Assembly (NCBI GenBank): GCA_005888515.1
Contig: VAZR01000070.1
Location: forward strand, 1 to 12,424
Direction: 5' to 3'
Origin: Alphaproteobacteria bacterium
GTDB taxonomy: Bacteria > Pseudomonadota > Alphaproteobacteria > ATCC43930 > CGMCC-115725
DNA length: 12,424 nt
Shown here in pieces: positions 6,257 through 12,424 of this stretch. The notes below the pieces were generated by a model. The model did no database searches, was not told the DNA's origin, and was given only the letters and a program-made list of their open reading frames with translations. A program made the translations under genes and the position numbers. Each line of letters begins with the position of its first letter. The stretch's first letter is position 1.

Positions 6257-6747
6257 GGCGCGCGCCCGGACAGGTTGCTGTCGACCGCCGCCGCCAGTTT
6301 CACGGCATCGGGCACGACGCCGGTCAGCTTTTCGACCACGCTGCGGCCGACATCGACTGCGATGCCGCGCACTTCGGCTAGCGCCTGTTCCTTGGTGGCC
6401 ACGATGCGGCGCTCCGCCGCCTCGATCTGTTCCGCCAGCGTCGCCGCCAACGCGCGTTGGCGCTCCGCCGCATCGGCGGCGAGCCGATCGCTTGTCTCCT
6501 TGATCGTCGATTGGGCTTGGGCTCGGGCTTCCGACAGCGTCTTCTGATATGCGGCATTCGCCGCGTCCGCGTCGGCTTTCAGCTGCGCCGCACGGGCGAG
6601 ATCACCCTCGCGCCGCTGCCGCCGCTGCTCCATCGTCGCGCTAACACGCGGCAGCGCGAGCTTGGACATCAGCAGGTAGAGCACGACAAACCAGATGGCG
6701 AGCCAAACCAGCTGTGGCGTGAAGGTGGAGATGTCGAGTTGCGGCAT
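6253..6747 (-). CDS. atpF': F0F1 ATP synthase subunit b'
   Basis: A 164-residue F0 subunit b' (also called AtpG or AtpX). It starts MPQLDISTFTPQLVWLAIWF with a single membrane helix (about 10-30) ending LALPRVSATMEQR, the characteristic b' opening, and continues as an Ala/Glu/Arg-rich coiled coil to about 140. It forms the peripheral stalk with AtpF. The gap from atpE is 25 nt, with only a weak ribosome binding site, so translation probably depends on coupling to the upstream gene. The start fits the family length. Confidence 0.92.
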   Translation of the reverse strand: MPQLDISTFTPQLVWLAIWFVVLYLLMSKLALPRVSATMEQRRQRREGDLARAAQLKADADAANAAYQKTLSEARAQAQSTIKETSDRLAADAAERQRALAATLAEQIEAAERRIVATKEQALAEVRGIAVDVGRSVVEKLTGVVPDAVKLAAAVDSNLSGRAP

Positions 6748-6771
6748 GGCCGGTCGTCTTCGGCGCAGGTC

Positions 6772-6999
6772 CTAGAACACGAACAGGATCAGGAACGCGA
6801 TCGCGAGACCAAACAACCCGGTCGCTTCGGCCAATGCGAAACCGAGAAACGCAAAGGGCTGTACCTGACTCTGCGATGCCGGGTTGCGGGCTACCGAGTT
6901 GATCAGGGCGGAAAACACATTGCCGATGCCGACACCGGCGCCGACCAGCGCGATGCAGGCAAGACCGGCACCGATCATTTTGGCGGAAGCGAGATCCAT
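6772..6999 (-). CDS. atpE: F0F1 ATP synthase subunit c (proteolipid)
   Basis: A 75-residue subunit c, the hairpin proteolipid that forms the rotating proton-carrying ring. Helix 1 holds the glycine-rich GAGVGIG (residues 20-26 from this ATG), the polar loop is ARNP (37-40), and the essential proton-binding carboxylate is Glu58 in FALAEATG. The ATG at 6999 has a good site, AAGGAA, about 9 nt upstream, so it can be translated on its own. In this sequence the frame is also continuous with the upstream subunit a gene, with no stop between them (see atpB). Since c is needed in many copies per one a, internal initiation here must be the main route. Confidence 0.9.
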   Translation of the reverse strand: MDLASAKMIGAGLACIALVGAGVGIGNVFSALINSVARNPASQSQVQPFAFLGFALAEATGLFGLAIAFLILFVF

Positions 7000-7764
7000 C
7001 GAGAGGTTCCTTTTTCGCAGAGAGGAAAGGGCTAAGTGCAGGTGGAGGGCGTCGCGCAGATACAGACAGGTCAGGATCGCAAACACATAGGCCTGCAACA
7101 CGGCGACCAGCAGCTCGAGGCCGACCAGCGCGATGTTGATCGCCAGCGGAAAAAAGGCGAGCAGCCCCACACTGGCGGCAAATCCGCCGAAGATGGCCAG
7201 CATCGTATGCCCGGCCAGCATGTTCGCGAAAAGCCGGATCGAGAGCGTGAACGGCCGGATGAAATAGGACAACAGCTCGATCGGCACGAGCAGGAATAAG
7301 AGCACGATCGGCACGCCCTCGGGCACGAACAGCCGCAAAAAATGAAAGCCGTGCCGCACGATGCCGACGATCGTCACTCCGATGAACACGATCGCCGCCA
7401 GCGCGAAGGTGACGATGATGTGGCTCGTGACCGTGAAGCTGTACGGGATTAACCCAATCAGATTGCTGAACAGGATGAACAGGAACAGCGTGAACACGAA
7501 CGGGAAGAAATCGCGCGCGCCGTGCCCGGCATTGGTGTCGACCATATCGGCGACGAATTCGTACATCATCTCGGCGACCGACTGCCATCGACCGGGTACC
7601 AGCGCCGCCCTGCGCGTGCCAAGCACCATCAGTGCGGTGATCAGTACGACCGCGATCGTCATAAACAAGGCCGAGTTGGTATAGGAAACGTCGAGCCGGC
7701 CGATATGGAGCGGGACGAGACGCTCGATCGTAAATTGCTCGAGGGGTTGAAGCTCTATCGCCAC
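6772..7764 (-). CDS. atpB: F0F1 ATP synthase subunit a, reading through in frame into subunit c
   Basis: Residues 1-243 are a normal-length subunit a, the membrane stator that forms the proton half-channels. They show PFTLSIRLFANMLAGH with the essential Arg177, and the later Gln224 in VLQAYVFA. The natural end would be YLRDALHLH, but the next codons are TTA GCC, with the expected TAG (7034-7032) one base out of frame. The frame therefore runs through a 12-residue linker (LALSSLRKRNLS) into the complete c subunit, 330 residues in all. In E. coli the C-terminus of a is cytoplasmic and the N-terminus of c periplasmic, so a direct fusion is topologically unlikely. A one-base insertion or sequence error is the simplest cause. 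The start is GTG at 7764, supported by GAGGA in the end of atpI, one base after its stop. If corrected, the gene would span about 7032-7764. Confidence 0.85.
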   Translation of the reverse strand: MAIELQPLEQFTIERLVPLHIGRLDVSYTNSALFMTIAVVLITALMVLGTRRAALVPGRWQSVAEMMYEFVADMVDTNAGHGARDFFPFVFTLFLFILFSNLIGLIPYSFTVTSHIIVTFALAAIVFIGVTIVGIVRHGFHFLRLFVPEGVPIVLLFLLVPIELLSYFIRPFTLSIRLFANMLAGHTMLAIFGGFAASVGLLAFFPLAINIALVGLELLVAVLQAYVFAILTCLYLRDALHLHLALSSLRKRNLSMDLASAKMIGAGLACIALVGAGVGIGNVFSALINSVARNPASQSQVQPFAFLGFALAEATGLFGLAIAFLILFVF

Positions 7765-7765
7765 G

Positions 7766-8149
7766 TCATTCCTCGTCGTCGTCCCATTTGTCCTTCGGCC
7801 GGCGATTACCAGTGCCGATTTTATCGAGCGGTCGAGAGCCGACCGGCATCCGAATGCCGGCGACCGCGCGATAAACGCTCAGCATGCCGGCGCCGACCCC
7901 GAGGAAGAACAGCACGATCGTCCCCCAGGGGCGCGTCCCCAGCCAGCGATCGATCGCCCAACCCAAGCCGGTCCCGACGATGACCGCCACCACGAACTCG
8001 ATACCGATGCGGAAACCAAGCCCGACGCCTTGCTGGAGATCAGCGTTGTCAGGGCCCGATACCGACGGATCACCGCCGCGCCTCGCCCGCGCCTTGTCGA
8101 GCCGCTCGCCAAGCCGTGCCAAAGGGTCCGGCGGCCCGCTTTCGCTCAT
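7766..8149 (-). CDS. atpI: ATP synthase assembly protein I (AtpI/AtpZ family)
   Basis: A 127-residue small membrane protein at the head of the F0 operon. It has a hydrophilic, charged N-terminus (1-40), two membrane helices (about 43-66 and 75-96) separated by the short loop AIDRWLGTRPWG, and a C-terminal tail ending in acidic WDDDEE. The position before atpB and the two-helix pattern fit AtpI. Family members assist c-ring or F0 assembly and are not part of the final complex. The stop TGA lies one base before the GTG of atpB, so translation is probably coupled. There is no clear ribosome binding site before the ATG at 8149, which lies 24 nt after a hairpin in the leader. Confidence 0.85.
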   Translation of the reverse strand: MSESGPPDPLARLGERLDKARARRGGDPSVSGPDNADLQQGVGLGFRIGIEFVVAVIVGTGLGWAIDRWLGTRPWGTIVLFFLGVGAGMLSVYRAVAGIRMPVGSRPLDKIGTGNRRPKDKWDDDEE

Positions 8150-8173
8150 TTTGGGAAGCGCAATACCCGCTCA

Positions 8174-8194
8174 TTCCGGCCGCCATGGCCGGAA
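8174..8194. promoter_or_regulatory. 8-bp stem-loop in the 5' leader of the atp operon
   Basis: TTCCGGCC (8174-8181) and GGCCGGAA (8187-8194) pair perfectly around GCCAT. It lies between the predicted transcription start (about 8196) and the atpI ATG, so it would sit at the very 5' end of the mRNA. This could stabilise the message. It also resembles short palindromes dispersed in GC-rich genomes. Confidence 0.5.
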
Positions 8195-8202
8195 CGGCGC
8201 GC

Positions 8203-8231
8203 ACCATAGTGAGGCACCCCGGGGGTGTCAA
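8203..8231 (-). promoter_or_regulatory. Sigma70-type promoter of the F0 ATP synthase operon
   Basis: On the minus strand TTGACA (8231-8226) is a perfect -35 box. A 17-nt spacer separates it from TATGGT (8208-8203), which matches four of six -10 positions. The spacer and -35 edge include the palindrome CACCCC-G-GGGGTG (8215-8227). It lies 54 nt upstream of atpI and about 70 nt past the smc stop, as expected for an independent atp promoter. Confidence 0.6.
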
Positions 8232-8301
8232 CCGGCGGTCATGACTCTGCTGAAGCGATGTTTTGTCGCGTTTTCAACCAGATAAGATCCATAACGGAAG
8301 C

Positions 8302-11300
8302 TTATGCGGTTTGCCGCAACTCGGCTGCACGAGCGAGATCGACCGACACGAGTTGCGAGATGCCGCGTTCGGCCATCGTCACCCCGTACAGGCGGTCCAT
8401 GCGCGCCATCGTGATGCGGTGATGGGTGACCAACAGGAAACGGGTGCCCGTCATATCCGCCGTCTCTGCGACCAGCCGGCAGAACCGGTCGACATTGGCA
8501 TCATCGAGCGGGGCGTCAACCTCGTCGAGCACGCAGATTGGCGCTGGGTTGGTCAGGAACACGGCAAAGATCAGCGCGATCGCGGTCAGCGCCTGCTCGC
8601 CGCCGGACAACAGCGACAAATGCTGCAGGCGCTTGCCCGGCGGGCTCGCCATAATGTCGAGCCCGCTGTCGAGCGGATCGCCGTCACCGACCCAGGCGAG
8701 TTCCGCCTTGCCGCCGCCGAACAGCCGGACAAACAACTCGGCAAAATGCTCGTTGAGCTGTTCGAAGGCCGCGACAAGCCGGCGGCGCCCTTCCTGGTCA
8801 AGCGCGCCGATGCCCTGGCGCAGCCGTGCAATCGCGGCTGTCAGGTCTTCCCGCTCGCGCTGCAGCCCTTCGAGGCGGGTCTCGACTTCGGTCATCTCCT
8901 GCTCGGCGATCAGATTGACCGGCCCGATCGCTTCCCGGTCGCGCAGCATGCGTTCGAGCCTTGCCGCCAGCGCCATGCTATCGGCCGTTGCAACAGCGCC
9001 GCCATCGGCGACAACGCCATCGAGATCTTCCGGGCGCCGATCGAGACGCTCGCCGATTTCCTGACGCAAGCGCGCTAAGCTCTCCTCGGCCGCGTCGCGC
9101 TGCGCCTCCAGCCGGGCGCGGCCCTCGCGCGCGTCGCCGGATTGCTGCTCGGCGGCACGCAAACCATCCGCTGCTTCGCGCAGCCGCGTCTCGCCGATGG
9201 CCAGCGCATCGCCGGTATTGCGCAGCCGTTCCATCGCCTTGGCCGCGGTGCCGGCAAGCGCATCGGTTTCCGCGGCGATTGCCGCAGGCCTCGCCGCCAA
9301 CTCGGCCATCTCGGTGCTGAGCGCATTCTTGCGGTCTTCGAGAATGGCGCGCTGCGCGGCAGCGCCATCGCGCCGCTTGCGCCACGATTCGCTCTCCGCA
9401 GCAATCGCGGCGAGGCGCTGTTGCCGCGCCTCGTTCTCGTGCGCCAGCCGGTCGAGGACGGCGCGGGCCTCGGCCTCGCGCCGTCGCGCGCCCGCCGCCT
9501 CGGCCCGCGCCGATTCCAACGCTGTTCGAGCCAATTCCGGAGCCGGCAACAGTTTCAGCGCCCGCTCGGTTTCGGTGGTCTGTTCGGCAATATCACGAAC
9601 TTCGTCGTTTAGCTTGCCAGCCGCGTCGTCGAGCGCCGCGAGGCGGGTCTCGGCTGCCAGCTTGCGATTCGCCAGCTCCGCTTCCGCGGCACGCGCCTGA
9701 GCGAGACGTTCTTCAGACGCGCGCAGCGTTGCGATGGCGCTACGCTCGGCTGCCGCTGCCGCCTCGCGCGCCGTCCGGGCATCAGCGGCCGATTCTGCCA
9801 TTTGGCATGCGATCGAGGATGCCTGCTCGATTTCACCGGTGAGGGCTGTCAGGCGGTTGCGCTGACGCAGTTGTTCGGAGGTCGCCGGCGATGCGGGGCT
9901 GAGCCGGGCAAAGCCGTCCCAGCGCCACATCCGCCCCTCTCGGTCGACCAATCTCTGACCGGGCAAGAGGCGGGGCTGCAGCTCCCAACCCGCTGCTTCG
10001 TTGTCCACCAGCCCCGTTTGCTCGAGGCGCCGTGCCAGCGCCTGCGGCGCGCCGATCGCTGGGGCGAATGCATGGACGCCCTCGGGCAGCGCGGCGGGCG
10101 CGGCAAGCGGACCCAATTCGACCCAGCCGCTGCCGCCGGTAGGAGTTTCCCGATCCGCAGGAAGAAGCGGGGCGGCGAGTTCGCCGTCGAACAATGCGGC
10201 GGTCGCCGCCTCGAAGCCTTCCGGGACCCGCAGCAATGCCAGTACCGGCGAACCATTGGCGCTTTCTGTTGCAGGCCCGGCCGACATTCGGGCAAGTGCT
10301 TCGGCTTCGGCTTTCAGACGGGCCAGAATCCCTTCGGCCACGTGCGCCCGATCGATCGCCGCTGCCTCTTGCTCCTGAGCCGCGAACGACGTTTCTGCGG
10401 CGGCCGCGACACTGGTGCGGTCGGCTTCGACTCGTACCGCGGCATCCGAGACCGCCGCGGCGGCTTCTGCCAACGCAGCGGGCGTAACCATTGCCGCAAC
10501 CAACGGCCCGCGTTCGCGCTCGCTGTCGGCAAGGCGGGCCTGCAGCCGGCTGTACCGTTCGGCAAGATCGCGGCGCTGGCGCTCCAGCGCGGCCCGGCGC
10601 GCCTCGCCGGTGGCGCAGGCCTCGGTCGTTTGCTGCAGGCCGGTTTCGGCGGTGGCGAGCGCTGTCGTCGCGGCATCGAGCTGCGCCGCGGCTTCGGCGC
10701 GCGCGCCTTCGGCGGCGGCAATACGGATTTCCAAGCCCCGCCGCTCGTTGGCGAGCCGAGCGAGCGCAGCTTCCGAATCGGCGAGATGCTCGCTCTCGCG
10801 CCCCAGATCGGCCTCGACCTGCTCGATCCGGCGTTCGGCATCGGCCCGAGCCGCAACGATGCGCGCGAGCTCTTGTTCGAGCGCCTCGCGCGCATGACTG
10901 AGGCGCTGCACGGCGGCCGCCGCTTCGGCTTGCGCCATTCGCAGGTTCGGCATCGCGGCTTCGGCTTCGGCGCGCAGGCGTTCCTGCGCGAGTGCCGTTT
11001 CGGTCGTGTCGGCGACCGCGCGCTCGGCCTCACGCAACTCGGCGGCGATGCGTTCGCCTTCGGCCGTGGCGAAATGCCACCGCGCGGCGAACAGTAATGC
11101 CTCGGTTTGCCGAATCTGTTCGCCGAGCCGGCGATAACGCTGGGCCTGCCGCGCCTGCTTTCGCAGCGCTTCGACCTGGACGCCGAGCGTCGCGATTACA
11201 TCATCGACCCTGGTCAGATTGGCTTCGGCTGCTTTCAATCTCAGCTCGGCCTCATGACGCCGGGCATGCAGCCCGGTGGTGCCGGCCGCCTCATCGAGCA

Positions 11301-11787
11301 GCAGGCGGCGTTCGGCCGGTTTTGCGGCGATCAGCGCGGCGACCCGGCCTTGGCTGACCAGTGCGGCCGAGTGTGGGCCCGTCGCGGCATCCGCAAACAA
11401 TAGCTGGACGTCGCGCGCACGGACGTCGCGGCCGTTGATGCGGTAGGCAGAGCCCTCGCCGCGGGTAATGCGGCGCGCGACTTCGATGACGGCGCTCTCG
11501 TTATGAGCAAACGGGGCGTCGCGGGCGCTGTTGTCGAGCGTCAGGACCACTTCGGCAAGGTTGCGCGCCGGACGGCCGCTCGACCCGGCAAAGATCACGT
11601 CGTCCATCTCGTCGCCGCGCAGCCGCTTGGCGGAGCCCTCGCCCATGACCCAGCGCAGCGCCTCGACGAGATTGGATTTGCCGCAGCCATTCGGGCCGAC
11701 GATGCCGGTCAGCCCTGGCTCGATCGCCAGCTCGGTGGGCTCGACGAACGACTTAAAGCCGGTGAGGCGAAGGCGCTCTACCTGCAT
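8302..11787 (-). CDS. smc: Chromosome segregation protein SMC
   Basis: A 1161-residue structural-maintenance-of-chromosomes ATPase, which with ScpA and ScpB loads on DNA and organises and separates sister chromosomes. The N-terminal ATPase half has Walker A GPNGCGKS (31-38) and the Q-loop VSQGRV (144-149). Two long Ala/Glu/Arg coiled coils (about 175-500 and 635-1010) flank a hinge-like region (about 513-630). The C-terminal half has the signature LLSGGEQ (1059-1065), Walker B CVLDEVD (1085-1091) and the D-loop DDANVDRF, followed by the switch His in LLVTHHR. The ATG is 10 nt after the stop of the DsbA-like gene with a poor ribosome binding site, suggesting coupling. scpA and scpB are not in the window. 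The hinge is shorter than in Bacillus-type SMC but complete-looking. No frameshift is seen. Confidence 0.96.
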   Translation of the reverse strand: MQVERLRLTGFKSFVEPTELAIEPGLTGIVGPNGCGKSNLVEALRWVMGEGSAKRLRGDEMDDVIFAGSSGRPARNLAEVVLTLDNSARDAPFAHNESAVIEVARRITRGEGSAYRINGRDVRARDVQLLFADAATGPHSAALVSQGRVAALIAAKPAERRLLLDEAAGTTGLHARRHEAELRLKAAEANLTRVDDVIATLGVQVEALRKQARQAQRYRRLGEQIRQTEALLFAARWHFATAEGERIAAELREAERAVADTTETALAQERLRAEAEAAMPNLRMAQAEAAAAVQRLSHAREALEQELARIVAARADAERRIEQVEADLGRESEHLADSEAALARLANERRGLEIRIAAAEGARAEAAAQLDAATTALATAETGLQQTTEACATGEARRAALERQRRDLAERYSRLQARLADSERERGPLVAAMVTPAALAEAAAAVSDAAVRVEADRTSVAAAAETSFAAQEQEAAAIDRAHVAEGILARLKAEAEALARMSAGPATESANGSPVLALLRVPEGFEAATAALFDGELAAPLLPADRETPTGGSGWVELGPLAAPAALPEGVHAFAPAIGAPQALARRLEQTGLVDNEAAGWELQPRLLPGQRLVDREGRMWRWDGFARLSPASPATSEQLRQRNRLTALTGEIEQASSIACQMAESAADARTAREAAAAAERSAIATLRASEERLAQARAAEAELANRKLAAETRLAALDDAAGKLNDEVRDIAEQTTETERALKLLPAPELARTALESARAEAAGARRREAEARAVLDRLAHENEARQQRLAAIAAESESWRKRRDGAAAQRAILEDRKNALSTEMAELAARPAAIAAETDALAGTAAKAMERLRNTGDALAIGETRLREAADGLRAAEQQSGDAREGRARLEAQRDAAEESLARLRQEIGERLDRRPEDLDGVVADGGAVATADSMALAARLERMLRDREAIGPVNLIAEQEMTEVETRLEGLQREREDLTAAIARLRQGIGALDQEGRRRLVAAFEQLNEHFAELFVRLFGGGKAELAWVGDGDPLDSGLDIMASPPGKRLQHLSLLSGGEQALTAIALIFAVFLTNPAPICVLDEVDAPLDDANVDRFCRLVAETADMTGTRFLLVTHHRITMARMDRLYGVTMAERGISQLVSVDLARAAELRQTA

Positions 11788-11797
11788 CGACCCGACA

Positions 11798-12424
11798 TCA
11801 TGATTTTACGGCTGCTCCGGAGAGTGCTTTGTCGAATGCTTCGACGGTCGGGGCGCCGTCGAATTTCTTGCCGTTGATAAAGAAGGTCGGGGTCGCATCG
11901 ACGCCGAGCTGCTGTGCTGCGGTCAGCCGGCTTTGTGCGACCTGGTCTTCCAGCTTCTTGTCGCTAATGCAGGCGGCAAATTCCTTGTTGCTGACCCCGC
12001 CCAGCTTCGCCAGCTTCTCGAGCGCGGCGCGGTAATCGCGTGTCGTTGCCCATTGTTCCTGTTGGGCAAAGAACGTGTCTGCCAACGGGTAGAAGCGATC
12101 GGGCGGGGCGCAGCGCGCCACCATTGCGGCGCGCATCGCCGGCTCGTCGAGCGGGAAATCGCGCAGGACCAGTTTGGCCTTGCCGGTGTCGATCCACTTT
12201 TCCTTGATCTTCGGCAGGACATCGACCGAGAAGTGCGCGCAATGCGGACAGGTCAGCGAAGCGTATTCGATAATCGTGATCGGTGCGTCAGTTTTGCCCA
12301 GAACACGATCCCCCGGTTGCACCGCAAGCTGCTTGGCGGCGTCCGCTCCCGGCGCGCCTTGCGCGGCCGCCGGCAGGGCTCCGCCGAGCGTCAGGACGAT
12401 CACGAGGAAAAACCATATCTCCCG
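11798..12424 (-). CDS. DsbA family protein (secreted thiol-disulfide oxidoreductase), 5' end cut by window edge
   Basis: A periplasmic thioredoxin-fold protein of the DsbA/BdbD-like class, which makes or reshuffles disulfides in exported proteins. The active site CPHC is at 12250-12239 in the context EYASLTCPHCAHF, and the cis-proline loop VDATPTFFING is near the C-terminus. The frame is open to the right edge. An in-frame GTG at 12403 would give 201 residues, but the codons before it read REIWFFL and continue into VIVLTLGGALPAAAQG, a proper signal peptide with a basic residue and hydrophobic core. The true start therefore most likely lies outside the window. smc follows 10 nt downstream. The family is clear; the partner proteins are unknown. 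Confidence 0.88.
   Translation of the reverse strand, partial: REIWFFLVIVLTLGGALPAAAQGAPGADAAKQLAVQPGDRVLGKTDAPITIIEYASLTCPHCAHFSVDVLPKIKEKWIDTGKAKLVLRDFPLDEPAMRAAMVARCAPPDRFYPLADTFFAQQEQWATTRDYRAALEKLAKLGGVSNKEFAACISDKKLEDQVAQSRLTAAQQLGVDATPTFFINGKKFDGAPTVEAFDKALSGAAVKS

Noticed and set aside
6641..7588. A 315-codon minus-strand frame across atpB, atpE and the start of atpF'
   Set aside because: It is a shifted frame of the F0 genes with no domain. A programmed frameshift was considered, but no slippery sequence was evident and each F0 product reads cleanly in its own frame.
8252..8276. Direct repeat AAAAC separated by five bases on the minus strand after smc
   Set aside because: It is too short to distinguish from chance, and there is no hairpin or T-run to make it a terminator.
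9802..11097. A 431-codon open frame on the plus strand
   Set aside because: It is antisense to the smc coiled-coil region. High GC and Ala/Glu/Arg-rich codons keep several frames open, and the product has no recognisable domain.

Overview
The window is GC-rich chromosomal DNA from an alphaproteobacterium. Three things point there: the F0 gene order atpI-atpB-atpE-atpF'-atpF with no F1 genes attached, a DsbA-like gene directly upstream of smc, and two promoters resembling the EcfG (general stress response) type. Order is uncertain (Rhodospirillales- or Hyphomicrobiales-like). No mobile element, tRNA, rRNA or CRISPR array is visible. The content is mostly housekeeping, and the unusual signals are at junctions and in control regions.

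Layout: (1) 1-1857, minus strand: a luciferase-like (LLM) oxidoreductase gene followed by a TIM-barrel amidohydrolase that runs off the left edge, probably one catabolic unit. (2) 1967-3587: a divergent pair, a 96-residue Lys/Arg/Ala/Thr-repeat histone-H1-like protein (minus) and a poxvirus-type DNA topoisomerase IB (plus), sharing a 181-nt intergenic region with palindromes and an EcfG-like promoter candidate. (3) 3656-5278, plus: a GMC-family flavin oxidoreductase, ending at a strong hairpin shared with the convergent DUF3072 gene. (4) 5329-8149, minus: a small DUF3072 protein with its own good EcfG-type promoter, lying downstream of the F0 ATP synthase genes, which have a sigma70-type promoter and a 5'-leader hairpin. 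(5) 8302-12424, minus: smc, preceded 10 nt upstream by a DsbA-like secreted thiol oxidoreductase that is cut by the right edge.

The main anomaly is in the F0 operon. The subunit a and subunit c genes are one uninterrupted 330-codon frame. The expected atpB stop (TAG at 7034-7032) is present but one nucleotide out of frame, and atpE keeps its own ribosome binding site and ATG. Either a one-base insertion or sequence error removed the atpB stop, or a real a-c fusion is made alongside free c. The second anomaly is the DUF3072 gene: its EcfG-type promoter suggests stress control independent of the ATP synthase genes. No wholly new multi-gene system can be claimed from this sequence.
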